Origin: Golubevia sp. BC0850
Lineage: Eukaryota > Basidiomycota > Exobasidiomycetes > Golubeviales > Golubeviaceae
Assembly: GCA_012976225.1 (NCBI GenBank)
Contig: JAAVVG010000020.1
Coordinates: 186,001-250,000 of the forward strand
Length of the DNA: 64,000 nucleotides
Direction: 5' to 3'
Of the stretch, positions 1 through 11,581 are shown one piece after another. The notes beneath the pieces are model-generated. The model was not told where the DNA came from, ran no database searches, and saw only the letters and a list, made by a program, of their open reading frames with translations. The position numbers and the translations under genes were made by a program. Positions within the stretch are counted from its first letter, which is position 1. Each line of letters opens with the position of its first letter.

Positions 1-463
1 AGGTGCGAGTCCTCCTAGACCACCGAGTTGGTTCAAAATTTCGAACTGTCTCCTGGTTGGAAGTCCACCTCCTAAGATCCCGGTCAACATGTCGGCTCCT
101 GGAATTGAATCGGTAGAAAGACGCTTTTCTTGAGACACCAATTCTTGGATTGCACGCTTGACTGCCGTGACACCTTCCAAGCTGTTAGTGAGAGTAGTAA
201 TCGGAAGTGCTGAGGTGCTTAGGCGTTTGACAGGGAGAGCTCCACCACCAATTTGAGTGAGTTCCGAGAGAGGGTTTTCACCTTGAAGAAGACGTTTCTC
301 TTCAGTGATCTCTTGATTTGCCCAAGCCATCGTGGCGGCCATTGAGACGAAAGATAGAAGACGTAAGAACTGATAGGGGAGAAAAAAAGAGGGGGGGGGG
401 GAGAAAAATCAGCTTGAAGCCTTGCAGGCTGGTAAAAGGGAAGCCAGGGATACTTACTTGCAT
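1..463 (-). CDS. Secreted Kex2-processed peptide precursor (partial, C-terminus beyond window)
   Basis: Exon 1 is only ATG CAA (458-463); an 88-nt GTAAGT...CAG intron (370-457) follows, and exon 2 runs off the left edge. The join gives the N-terminus MQFLRLLSFVSMAATMAWA, a clear signal peptide. The mature part has regularly spaced dibasic sites: EEKR, LPVKR, TAVKR, QEKR and LPTRR. They cut the chain into hydrophobic Leu/Gly/Ser-rich peptides of about 9-22 residues. Two peptides end alike (GGGALPVKR and GGGLPTRR) and two begin with LST. That layout is typical of fungal precursors cleaved in the late Golgi by the Kex2 protease (repellent-, pheromone- or toxin-like peptides). The family itself is not recognised. 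Secretion and cleavage are inferred from signal peptide plus dibasic spacing. The end of the gene is not visible, so the repeat number is unknown. Confidence 0.6.
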
Positions 464-2068
464 GGTAATGATTGGAGAGGGTGAAGTGATTGAAAGTGAG
501 TGAAAAGAGAAGTGTTGCTTGCTGGAACAGTTGAGAAGAGAGAGAAAGATGGGGATCATTCTTACTTTCGAGTCGGAAAGATCACTCTTTAAAGGACAGA
601 TGCCTGTCTATTTTCGATTCGAAAGCCTTTCGAGATAGCAACATTCCTCAGCTGCAGAACTTATGTATGTACATACGTAAACAGTATGTACACACGCACA
701 CCTGTCCCAAGTGCAGGATCGCCACCTTTGGCTGATCAGCTGTCGAAGAGAAGTGATCGGACTTTCCTTAAACAGCGTGCCCGTAAAAGAAAAGAAAAGA
801 TTGGCATGCATATACTCAAAATGATGACGTGTACTGTGCGACCGTGCCTATAAAAGTAAATCTGTGCGAGGGCCCAACCTTTTCGATGCCGTCCATTCCG
901 TCTTGCGACTTCTAAATCAAGCAAGTCAATCTGCCAACGTCTTTCAGAAAGTTATATGTACAGCAGCGAGGACTTGACTGGTTTGTTGACAGGAAGGGAG
1001 GCAGACGCAGTCGATGACGAGTCAGTCAGGGGGCGGACTAGGCGTCTTTTCGATTCCAGTGATGCCAGTGACACACACATATGTACAAAGGATACGCATT
1101 ACGCGTATGCAAATCCTTGAAACGATATACCACCTGCCAGAATCTGAAGATTCGAACATGAGAGAGAGTGAGATGGTGGCCGGTGGCAAAAGAGAGTCAT
1201 GTCAAGCGACGCGAACGCGAGTAGCATTCTCCTACTCTCAGGTTGTAGAAAGGATAATATAAGCCCCCAGAAACTACAGGATAGACCTCCTTTGAGGCAC
1301 TCAGGATACCAGTGCTGTGATGTCCTCCCTCTTTGCCAAGCGAGGGTGGACGGTTTGCTGCTCCGTGGTGGTTAAGGATCTTGATAGACAATAGGACAAG
1401 TTGGCCAAGGGAGATTGAAGGGTTTTTGGTGGCAAAGCTAGGACTACTGGAGTGGCCAAGTCTGGAGGAGAGAGAGTCAAAAAAGAGTGTGTCAGGCCGT
1501 TAAAGCTCGAATGCGATGACCTATTTAGTATTTCTCCCCCCCCCCGGTCTCTATTCCATTTATAGAGTGTCTAGGACACATACATACCGAAGTGACCGGA
1601 GAGGACAGGAGTGTCCGCTTTGAGACGTTGATTCGTGACTTCATTCCTGCGAGCTGCTTCTCATCTAACAGGACGGCGGACCTCCTGATTTTGAAGTGTT
1701 TTTCCATTTTCACCCCAGCTTCTCCAACCTCTCCGGCATCAATCTTTTGCACATGAGAGACTAGAGACTCCCGCCTAGGAGCTAGCTGGGGAATTGAAGC
1801 TTGAAGTTGGGTCAGTTGAGCCCGAGGTGGCAGACACCACCATTGACGATGGCCACGAAACCCGACCTCTCCTTCTCCTAGGTCGTCTGCTAGAGCATCC
1901 GACTTTCCGAGTAGTGGATTGTGGAGCTGCTAGGCAGCAGCAAGCTGAAGATCTCACTTCATCTACTGAGTGTAGGTTCGGCATCAAGCAGGAATCGTCC
2001 AAGGTATAAAAGAGGACCATCAAGCGAAGTTAACAAGTCAACAACGAACAACGTCGTCCCGTCTCAAA
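464..2068. other. Divergent intergenic region between two secreted-protein genes
   Basis: No convincing gene. Open frames here are short and lack splice support. It holds four copies of TATGTACA (666-673, 685-692, 955-962, 1080-1087), the first inside a 12-bp palindrome GTATGTACATAC (665-676), and an isolated TATA-like CCTATAAAAG near 846-855 on the plus strand with no good ORF behind it. It probably carries the upstream control of both flanking genes; a spliced short transcript from the 850 TATA box cannot be excluded. Confidence 0.5.
2005..2012 (+). promoter_or_regulatory. TATA box of the small secreted protein gene
   Basis: TATAAAAG lies 57 nt upstream of the ATG at 2069, followed by a CA-rich leader (CAACGAACAACG) typical of highly expressed fungal genes. 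Confidence 0.6.
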
Positions 2069-2726
2069 ATGCAATTCTCTTCAATCATCTTTGTCTCAGC
2101 TTTAGTCGCCTCAGTAGTTGCGGCTGACTACCGTGAACTATTCAAATTCAACAACCCAGGCGCTCGTGAGTTATTGGGAGGGAGAGGGTCGAGAGGGAAG
2201 ACAGATTGGGAAAAGAGACAGATGGCACTTCTCTGGCTTTGACATCTTACATCACCTCTTCCTTATCTCCTATCGTCAAAAGCATGCGATCAATGGTCAC
2301 CTGCCTGTACCAAGCTGAAGTCGGCAGGGGAAAGGTAAGTCTTTTCAGCAATAACCCCTGGCGGATCCCTTTTCTGACTCATGGTTAGCTTTTCTTTTCC
2401 CGCCTTTTTTTTAATATCTAACTTTTTCTGCTCTCAACTCAACTTCTTCAGAGGACTCACTTACTCTGGTATGATCTGTCAACCAGGTGACTACCAAGGC
2501 AAAAATGAAGAGTCAGAAGCCAAAGTTTACTGCAGATATACCGACGCGAACAACAGCCCAATTTACGTCACTGACGACGTTGCTCAATCGATCAACGCTA
2601 CTCGTAAGTGCTTCTACCCCTCAAAGTAGAACAAGCAAGAGTGGAACACAAGGCAGCTCACCTCCTTCTTTCTTTTTGCTCTCTCTCTCCCCTTCGCTTC
2701 TCCGATCGTGTTCACCAGCTGTCTAA
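2069..2726 (+). CDS. Small secreted cysteine-containing protein (effector-like)
   Basis: Four exons fit in phase: 2069-2165, 2283-2334, 2452-2603 and an 8-nt last exon 2719-2726, giving 102 aa. All introns are GT...AG. The N-terminus MQFSSIIFVSALVASVVAA is a signal peptide, and the mature chain begins DYRELF. There are four cysteines in the mature part (in PCDQW, PACT, MICQ and VYCR), consistent with two disulfides. The protein ends DVAQSINATPV. A strong TATA box lies upstream. I recognise no domain. Small size, signal peptide and paired cysteines match the class of fungal small secreted proteins, some of which act as effectors or wall-associated proteins; that role is inference only. The very short last exon is supported by phase and a TAA stop but is the least certain part. 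Confidence 0.65.
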
Positions 2727-4498
2727 GCTTGAGTCTCTTATGCTCTGTAGTAGCTTCTAGTAGTCCAATAGATCATTTTACATTCTAGTTTCTTGAAAGA
2801 CCTTTCTAGTTACTTCACCTCACGTCGAGTTTCGAGAGAGTTCATCTTTTCTCTACCACTGTTAGTCCATTCTCAACGCCTTCGAAGAATTCGATCTGCG
2901 GACGTTGATCATCTCATATTCTAGACACTTTTTACGACCTTCTGTATAGAGCCTTCGAGATCAGGGAAGACCTCAATCTCGAGAAGCACAAATAAATACC
3001 TTGATGAAGCGAGAAACTTCGATTGATGAACGATCGGATGACCTTTTTCTTCTTCTTCTTCTCTCCAACCACCATCTACCTCAAGAACTCTCCATGATCA
3101 CCAAATCTCTCTCTTTAGATCAAACTCTTACTCCATCCATATTCCATCCATCTTTCTGGAAAGTCTCCCTCAATCAATGACCGTGTCACCATAACCAACC
3201 GTTTCTTCGACTCGAGCTCAGCTTTCATCTCTTCAATACCCACACTTAAGATGTTTCAGGCTCTGACTGAGGATTCGTTTTTTGTGACTGGGAGATGCTG
3301 GGTGATTGTGAGACCCTCCAGTTTAGATTCATGGCTGGATTCAAGATTCGAAAGTTGCAAAGTTCAGGCTTCAAATTTCAACTAGCCTCAAAGCATAGCT
3401 CTCTCTTGGCCTCTTCTATTATCCTTCCCATCCAACCGAATAGTGAGTTTTAAATCTGATGGACAATGAAATCTCACCAGGGGAGCTTTCAGCGCCCTCA
3501 GCAAACGAGAGATGAAGGGGAACCAAAAACTCAGAACTCAGAAGGAGATGGAAACGAATGAGCTCCACTTTCACTACAAGCTCCAGAGGATCTCACTCTA
3601 AGATTGAGGATTGAGACCCGATAAATCACTCGAGATGCAAGAGAGCCGTTCAAAGCTGACACATTTTGAGGGATTAGTAGAGCGTCATCTGTTCTGAGAA
3701 TCTGTCCTTGCAGGATACTGTAAGGTCTTTTCTTCTCGTCTAATCCATCCGCAAAACCCTTTCAGCAAGTACTTTCCTCTGCTGAACAATTCCCAATCGC
3801 TGACAAGTATCCAATCGGACGCGAAAGAAGAGGAAGGAGAGAGATTCGAAAACTCGATCAGCAAATTTCAGACAAAGCAACAACCTTTACGAATTTTACT
3901 TCAAAGAATTTGATTTTCTTATTTTATAAACTTTTCGAGCTGGAACCTTAGAAGACAAAAAGAGGAGTTACGGGGGGAAGGGGAAAGAAAAGAACAAAAG
4001 GGAAAGAGTGTGTGTTGCTAAATGAAGAGAGAAAACGACTACATCGTAGAAGGGAGGGAAACGAAAGAATGTGTGTGACCGTGTGCTTTTTGACAAAGGG
4101 AGAAAGATGTTGGTTGGACAAAAAGGGAGAAGGAAGAAGAGGAACGTTGTTTTTTTTGGAAGTTTTCGTTAAGAGAGAGAAGCGTCGAAAAAGAGGATTT
4201 GATGATATTACAAAAGGCGAAGAGAGAGAAAAGAGAAGAATAAAAGATAGGGAATTGGATCAAAGGACAACCAAGTTGGTTTAAACCTGGACCTTTAATG
4301 TTGGTACACCTAACTCTTTTAAGAGTTGCGTTTTAACTAATATTATTCTTGTTTTAGAAAGAAAGACCTTGAACTGAAAGATAAGAAGAGACCAACATGA
4401 GATATTGAAAAGAGACATAGAGAAGAGGTAAAAGGACTAGCTGGTTGAATCGTTCTGTTTGCTGTAACTGAAGCTAAGAAATTGCTTTAACCAACTGA
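2727..4498. other. Gene-free stretch, 3' flanks of two convergent genes
   Basis: Nothing gene-like is seen. The region is stop-rich, with a purine-rich plus-strand tract (about 3950-4260) that creates a spurious 90-codon open frame of Lys/Glu/Arg. It separates the convergent ends of the secreted-protein gene and the Q-rich gene. Confidence 0.4.
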
Positions 4499-6724
4499 TT
4501 AAACCACAGGAGAGCTAACATTTCTGAAAGCAGCCACAGTTCTAGGAGATTTACAAAGTTTGTTCAAACGATTAACAGCTTCACGTCTAGTTCTAGCGGT
4601 GATTCTAGCTGCAAAGTTGATCTCCTTAAATTCAGTCGGTGGACCTTTTGGTTGACGACGAGGTTGAACTGGAGCTAAAACTGAATTTCCAGAAGCTGGA
4701 GAATCTCTGGAAGCACCGTCTGCGAAAGCTCTGTTGCGAGGAGCAGCAGCCAAGGAGATGGCACGAGGTTGAGCAAAGTGGATTGGTTGAGTGAGATCTC
4801 TTTCGACCATTCCAGCTAGAGAGTGAGAAGCTTGAGTTGGAGTTGGAACTCCTTTACCGACAGCTTGACGTTCCTTAGAGAAAGCTTTGCGAAGAGGAGT
4901 CTTGGAGTTGAGGTCTTCCTCAGAAGTCTCTGGAGTGGTCTCTCTTTCTCCAGCAGGGTTTTCACTGTCGGATTGGGAAAGTCCACTGGCTCCATCGGTG
5001 GTGTCAGAAGCAGAGTCATCGATGACTGGAGGAAGAAACGAAAAGGAGAGGAGGAAGGTCAGTTTGAACTGTTGAAGCTCCACCTCTGATCAAGTCCGTC
5101 ATCTGAAATCAAACACTCACCGATACTCGGGTTGGCAGCACCCTTGTTCCTCCAGCTAACAGACTTATCAGCAGTGCTAGCCACACGATCTCTCTTAGCA
5201 GTCTGACCACTTTGAGCAGGAGAAGCGTTTCCAGAAGAGCGCCAATTACGTTGGTCAGAAGGAAGTGGAGGACTAGCGTTTCCGTTAGCTGGAGGAGTTC
5301 CAGAACTTCTACCTTCAGCAGCTTGTTGTTGAGATTGAAGAGCCAACTGTTGCAAAACCCACTGTTGTTGTTGAGCCTGTTGTTCTTGTTGATGTTGAAG
5401 CATCAACATTTGTTGGACTTGAACCATTTCCTCCTGAGTGTACCCCTCTTGCTGTTGTTGTGCTTGTTGTTGCTGTTGTTGAAGCATAGCAAGGTAGATT
5501 TCCTGTTGTTGCAATTGAGCTTGACGATCGGTACGGTTACGAAGACTAGCTTGAATAGAGGCTTGAGCGGCTTGTCTCTGCTCCTGAGCAGAGAGAGCTG
5601 AATTGACCTCATGGTTTGAACTGTACATGTGTTGTTGCTCGATAGAAGGAGATCCACGTTCACGGTTCGATCCTCCTCCTTGTTGCATTTGACGCTCGTA
5701 TTCTAGATGTATTTGAGCTAGGATTTGTTGCTGCTGTTGCTGTTGAGCTGAGAGAGCAGCTTGTTGTTGTTGGTGTGCTTGAATAGCTTGGAGACGAATG
5801 AGCTCGAGTTGCATCTAAGGAGGGAGAGAGGAAAAGATCGAGTGAGTTCGAGATGCCACATCTCACGAGCGAGCACCCAGCACCCAGGCTCCCAAGCTAA
5901 TCGACCCAGATTCTGAAGATCTCCTCCTCAGAAGGTTAGCATTTCTCCTTGCAAGAATAACCCAATCCGGAGCCATCGACCCGTGTCCTCTGCCCACAGA
6001 CCTCACCCTCAAAACCCCCACTCCCTCCCGTTCGATTCTCCCTTCAGAAACTCACCTGTTGATGTTGTTGTTGCTGTTGTTGCATTCTCAACTGATGTTG
6101 ATTCTCTTGTTCCTCTCTAGGTTGACCTCTAGCAGCACCGTACATAGCAGCCACGTTGGCGGCGTTCTGTTCAGCCAAAGCTTGCATACGTAAAGCCACC
6201 ATTTGATCTTCCAATCCAGCCATTTCTCTCTGATTGATGTTTCTATTCCCACCATTGACTTGACGATTTTGAACTGGAGATCCTTGAGGACTTTGATTCC
6301 CATTCATTAGACCATGTGGCATAGGTTTTGGAGAGTCGTTTCCATTTGGTGAACCTCTTCCCATGTTCATGTTCATGTTTAAAGCATCTTGACCGTTGAG
6401 AATCTTTTGGGCCAAAGGACTGTTTGGAGTGAAGATTGCAGCGCTGGCTTTTAGGCGTCTTGCATAGGCAGAATTGTTTGGAGAGGAAGGACCGTAAGAG
6501 GAAGTTGGAGAACCTTCACCAGCAGCTGCTGCTTCTTGTTGTTGATCTTGGAAATGCTGTTCTGCCATCGGAGAAGGAGATCTAACACCACCAGTACGTA
6601 AACCAGATAAGAGAGAAGCACGAGAAGTTGGAGAGGATAAACCTGCCATGTTTTGATGTTGGTGAGGTGGTGAATTGGAAGCTGATGGACGTAAACCGTC
6701 TAAGGCTAAGGCTGGTGAATACAT
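4499..6724 (-). CDS. Q-rich, largely disordered protein of unknown function
   Basis: Three exons join in phase: 6056-6724, 5121-5814 and 4499-5025, for 629 aa. Residues 1-220 are Ser/Pro/Asn-rich with many SP sites (possible proline-directed kinase sites) and a segment AAIFTPNSPLAQKIL. Residues 215-400 are a glutamine-rich helical stretch with many Q runs. The C-terminal third is acidic then basic, ending in a conserved-looking block, FKEINFAARITARTRREAV followed by LNKLCKSPR. There is no signal peptide or membrane segment. Poly-Q plus disorder is usual for transcription or RNA-granule regulators, but I do not recognise the family and claim no function. The basic C-terminal block is the best candidate for a real domain. 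The very long gene-free region upstream (about 2.4 kb) suggests complex regulation. Confidence 0.75.
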
Positions 6725-9192
6725 TTCTTGAAAGTTGGTTTGAGATTAGAGATTTAAAGTGACTGTAACTGAAAGTTGAGAGAAGTTAGACTGAGTGTGA
6801 GACTGGGCTTGAGTGGAAAGCGCAGCTGTGAGAATTGAGTTTGTAAAGAGTTGTTCAAGGTAGACTCTGGATTGCGATCACTGATCGAAAAGAGTTTGAC
6901 TTGTAATTGTAGAGTTGAGTTGTAGTAAAGAGGTTCCTGTCAAAGGGGATGGATTGGGATCGAGTTGAGTTGAATTGGTGAAGATTGAAGATTGAGTTTT
7001 TGGTATTAAGATTGAATTTGAATGGTTGATTGTGAAGAATTGAGGATTCAATGCAGCAGCAAGTTTGCGCGCGCGAGTTGGTAGAGGATTGAAGAGTTGA
7101 AGGGGATAGAGCCCAAGCTGGTAGGTAGGGTAGGACGAGTAGGGATCACTTGACCTTGAAGAGAAAGAAGGTTTGCGAGAAGAGAAGGAGGATAGAACTA
7201 GAAATAGAAATTGGATGAAAAGACTTGCTTGATTGGCTTTGAGGGAAAGTTCAGATAGAAAGAGGAATTAGAGTCTGGCTGATAATTCAACTTCTTGCTG
7301 TTAGGTGTGCTGGCTTCAATGCTTTCACAGTCTTGGAATGGAGATGAGAGATTCGAGGTTTGAGGAACTGAGACGAGAAAAGAAAAAGAAGTTGAAAGAG
7401 AGAGAAGAAGAGGGGAAAAAGAAGAGGTTTGGGGAGAAAGAAGGAGGATTGAGGAAGGAGAAAGAGAGAGCGACTCAAATGGAAACTGAGTCTTTCAGAA
7501 ACAGCGCCCATCCTCGTGCTCACTTCACTCGGTGGCAACCAAGTCGAAGGATTGGATTATACAAAGACAGACTAACAGACGAATAGATATGATCGTTCGG
7601 ACATTGGGATTGGAGTGGTGTTTTCTAAAAGTACAGCGAAGCTCTCTCTCTCTCCCCTGTTCAACTTCCACCTCCCTTCTCTCCTTCCCCTTCTATCGAG
7701 ACCGTGGAGACTCCCCCCGGAGCAAATCCTCCCTTAGACGAAGACATCGGTGCATTTCCTCTGAACCTGTTGGAGAGAGAATGGGAGGTTTAGAAGGTTG
7801 ATGAAGGGGCAGTTGCAAAGGTTAGGGAGAACGGGGGAGGGTTACTGCTCTGCCTCCTATGGCCGATCTAATGCCCAATTGCTTCCTGAGGGAATGCTTC
7901 GATTCGACTGACCTTTTTCGCATGTCCAGCTGAACGACCGACCGAGGTGAGTGTGAGAGGAAAAGAGAAAGTAGGAAGGACAAGAGTCAGCACATCTCTC
8001 TTACCTTCACCTGAACTTCTTACAATCATTACATAATCTATAAAGTATCTAGATTATCTTTCCATGACCTCAAGGAGACCAAGAATGTCCCTTCTCATCT
8101 CATCTCCATCCCATCTCATCCTCAATCCATCTATTGACTGTCTCCTCCCTATCTTCCCTCAATCTCTTCTCTCACAACCACTCAGAACCTCAGATGCATC
8201 TTGTACTCAGACGAATTCATCAGGCAAACTCACCATGCCTCTCCTACATTCAACATAACTCTTATAAAGCAGCCTACATTCCTGAGGTAAATCCGATAGA
8301 TGTTCCTGTAAGCATTGTTGAGGAGTATTTCTTTGGATCATCACACAATCTGTTTTGAGTAGACATGCTGCTAGATCTTCTCTGACTGGTTGACACTGAG
8401 AGGGGAAGGTGAGAGGATAGAATTAGTAGGGCTAGTGAAGGTGCTGGGAGAGTCGAAAGAGATGGAACAGAAGCAGTGGGAGAAGTAGGATAGGAAAATG
8501 GAGAGTGGGAAGAGATTGAAAGATATTATGAACTTACTGAACCCATAATTTGTTGAGAGATAGGGAAATTGAAGATGTGGTGTTGCTTGGGAAGCCAAAA
8601 TCCCACTTTGTTGCCTTGTTGCCTTTCATCAAAACTGTTTTTTTGGAAGACCCCTCAAAGGTGAGCAAATGAGCAAGTTTTGGGAACAGAGACTCTGAAC
8701 TGAGATTTAAACCTCTCATGAATTTCAAAATAGTTTCAACCTGGTACATTGAGAAGGTTTGGATTGCCACACTGTTGCCTTTGGTGGAGCTGACATGAGC
8801 GCATGAGCATAGGCTTAAGCCTCTTGTCGTTCTGTTAATGGAAAGATCAGAAGAAAGAGACCTGCAAGTATATGTCTGACTTGCCACTTGCTCGGTTGGT
8901 CTCCTTTGCCCACAACCTTCAAGCAGCTTCTCAAAGCTTCATATACTATGTGGACTTCGATTTGTATTCGAAGCTTCAGATCTTTGACATCTACATTTAA
9001 TAGACATCAGTCTAGAATCCCAAAGGAATCACCCGATAGTCACAAAGTGAAAGAAGGTGCGATCATAAAAGGTAAAATTTGGAAACTCTGGGTAAAATTA
9101 CATAAAAGAACAACATGAATTGGCATGTACGAGGCAAGTTAAACGACCAATGATCAACGGAAGGAGCAGAAAGTAAGAAATCGTTAAAGAGC
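6725..9192. other. Long intergenic region upstream of the Q-rich gene
   Basis: About 2.4 kb without a supportable gene. Purine-rich sequence near 7300-7480 gives artefactual charged open frames on both strands. A CT-rich tract lies at about 7640-7690. Long candidate frames at 8371-8887 on the minus strand start with non-ATG codons and show no domain. The region likely holds promoter and 5' leader of the Q-rich gene and the 3' flank of histone H3. Confidence 0.4.
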
Positions 9193-9774
<582 letters not shown>

Positions 9775-10113
9775 GTGATTGATTAAAATGGATAAAAGGT
9801 GGTTGAAGAGAGAAGAAGCGGTTTTTGAGAAGAGGGGGAATCTTAACTTCAAAGTGGGGGCCTTGCCTTTTATAGTCTTCAGTCGCGTCGATGGATTGAA
9901 TCGAGATCGAATCGATTGAGACGTGTCCCCACGTGGGGTACGCGGTCCAATCATCGATCAATCGATTTCGTCCAGTCGCGTCTCTGAAAAGACATAAAAT
10001 GGCAGGCTCTCTTCTCCAAAATTCCCCCCTCTCCTCATCAGCTTCAAATCTTCGGATTCTTCTTCAAAACACTCAACAAACACTTTCCCCAACTCAACAA
10101 CTAATCAACAACA
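9775..10113. promoter_or_regulatory. Bidirectional H3-H4 histone promoter
   Basis: The region lies between the two ATGs. A TATAAAA for H3 lies on the minus strand (9868-9874) and a CATAAAAT for H4 on the plus strand near 9993-10000. The decamer CAGTCGCGTC occurs twice in the same orientation (9880-9889 and 9973-9982). Between the copies are several ATCGAT/A-type words and a CCAAT pentamer (in GTCCAATCATCG). The layout, two core promoters flanking shared repeats, fits coordinated cell-cycle control. Confidence 0.75.
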
Positions 10114-10621
10114 ATGTCTGGAAGAGGTAAAGGTGGTAAAGGTCTCGGAAAGGGTGGTGCCAAGCGTCACAGAAAGATCCTTCGTGACAACATCCAAGGG
10201 ATCACCAAGCCAGCTATCAGACGTCTAGCTAGACGTGGTGGAGTTAGTGAGTATCATTCGTTCAGATGGTTGGATGATGATGAAGAGCCTCGCCGTCACC
10301 ATCACTTTACTTACCAACTGCCCTCCCGTCCCTACCTTCCCCTTCTCCTTCTCTCAGAGCGTATCTCTGGTCTAATCTACGATGAAACCCGTGGAGTTCT
10401 CAAACTCTTCCTAGAGTCAGTCATCCGTGACAGTGTCACCTACACAGAGCACTCTAAGAGAAAGACTGTCACTTCCTTAGATGTTGTCTACGCTCTCAAG
10501 AGACAAGGAAAGACTCTTTACGGATTCGGGTGAGTCTTGCCTTCATTCTTCCTCCTTCATTCTTCCATCGAACGTGACACTGACTTCAACTCTTCTTCAC
10601 TTTCAACTTCGCAGTGGTTAA
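10114..10621 (+). CDS. Histone H4
   Basis: Exons 10114-10246, 10358-10529 and a 7-nt last exon 10615-10621 give 103 aa. The tail is [20 protein letters not shown], and the body ([17 protein letters not shown]) and the end ([12 protein letters not shown]) are those of canonical H4. The first intron splits the Lys codon of VKRIS; the second splits the penultimate Gly codon, so the last exon encodes only the end of the protein and the TAA. H4 pairs with H3 in the nucleosome core. Expression is probably coupled to H3 through the shared promoter. Confidence 0.97.
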
Positions 10622-11075
10622 ATATCGTCTCGGTCTCTCTTCTCTCTTCTTTTCTCAATCTCTTTGTGTCCATGTCATGTTTTCACCGTCCTCTGTAACA
10701 CTATTCATCATGCTACCCATTGAATCTTTAAGTTTCTTTTGTACTACTATCATATGGTCGTCGTTTGTGTCTCTTTTGCGTGCTAGCACTGGCTTGAGTT
10801 GCACCTCTTTCTTTCTCTCACAAAGGCCATTGAGGGACCACTCCTCAGCTCCTCTCGTCTCTCAAGTTGCCAGGGCAACAATCCAGTTACCCATAACCCA
10901 AGGTCCTTGAAAACTTGATGAGAGTGGCCGCATTCGAAGGAACCTAGTTTCTGCTTCTACCAGACTGTTGCGGTCTTGTCTTGTCTTCTCCACTTAATCA
11001 AAATTTGCCACTTCTCGTCGCATTTACTCCTCTTCTGTCTTCATCTCTCTCTTCATCTCAACTATCCCACCTCCA
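10622..11075. other. 3' flank of histone H4
   Basis: CT-rich, with no supportable gene. If the downstream gene at 11076 has a missing first exon encoding a signal peptide, it would lie here; I could not identify it. Confidence 0.35.
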
Positions 11076-11581
11076 ATGAACTCAAGTCTCATTTCCCAAA
11101 CCTCTTGCTCGCTCAACTGCTCGATCTACGGTGCTCAAAGCACAGAGCCGACTACGTTTTTATTACTGGGAGGTCAGTGTATCGAGCGAGTCCTCGAATG
11201 CGTTCCGCTTGAAGAGGTTCTAAGTGAAAGCTGTCGTGGAGAGGCTCCTTACATTGCACTCAACGATGATACTCTAACAGGAGAACAGAGGAAATGTGAG
11301 TCAGCTTCTTGAGAATAAAGCCTCCGTATGTCCCAACACATGCAAATCTGATCAGAATTCCTGCCACACGTTCTCTCCCCCCTATCCTTATGCTTGATTT
11401 TTTGAATCCAGGCATTGCAGATACTGGAGCAGATCTTTCAACTGCAACAGTCTATCATAGTCCAGGAGATGACGTCCCAGATTCGTCCAGCATGTTGAGA
11501 TCTCTCCCTTCCCCTTCCAAACTCAAGCTTCTTCTTGGAATCGGCATTCTTTCAACAACTCTGTTGGCCAGGATCACTTGA
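11076..11581 (+). CDS. Small cysteine-containing protein with hydrophobic C-terminus
   Basis: Two exons, 11076-11295 and 11412-11581, join in phase across a 116-nt GTGAGT...CAG intron to give 129 aa. Cysteines occur at several positions (for example TSCSLNCS, GQCIE, LECVP, ESCRG, KCIAD). The C-terminus has a serine-rich stretch (DSSSMLRSLPS) and then a hydrophobic tail (LKLLLGIGILSTTLLARIT), like a GPI-attachment signal or tail anchor. A GPI protein would need a signal peptide, and the present N-terminus MNSSLISQ is a poor one, so an upstream exon may be missing. No family is recognised. The matching splice phase is the main support. Confidence 0.4.

Noticed and set aside
4012-4284. 90-codon Lys/Arg/Glu-rich frame
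   Set aside because: Artefact of a purine-rich tract; no start context or conserved block.
5212-5601. 129-codon plus-strand frame rich in Leu/Ser
   Set aside because: Reverse complement of the poly-Gln coding region; a shadow.
8371-8887. Two minus-strand frames beginning MASQ
   Set aside because: They start with non-ATG codons in the plain sequence and show no domain or splice support.
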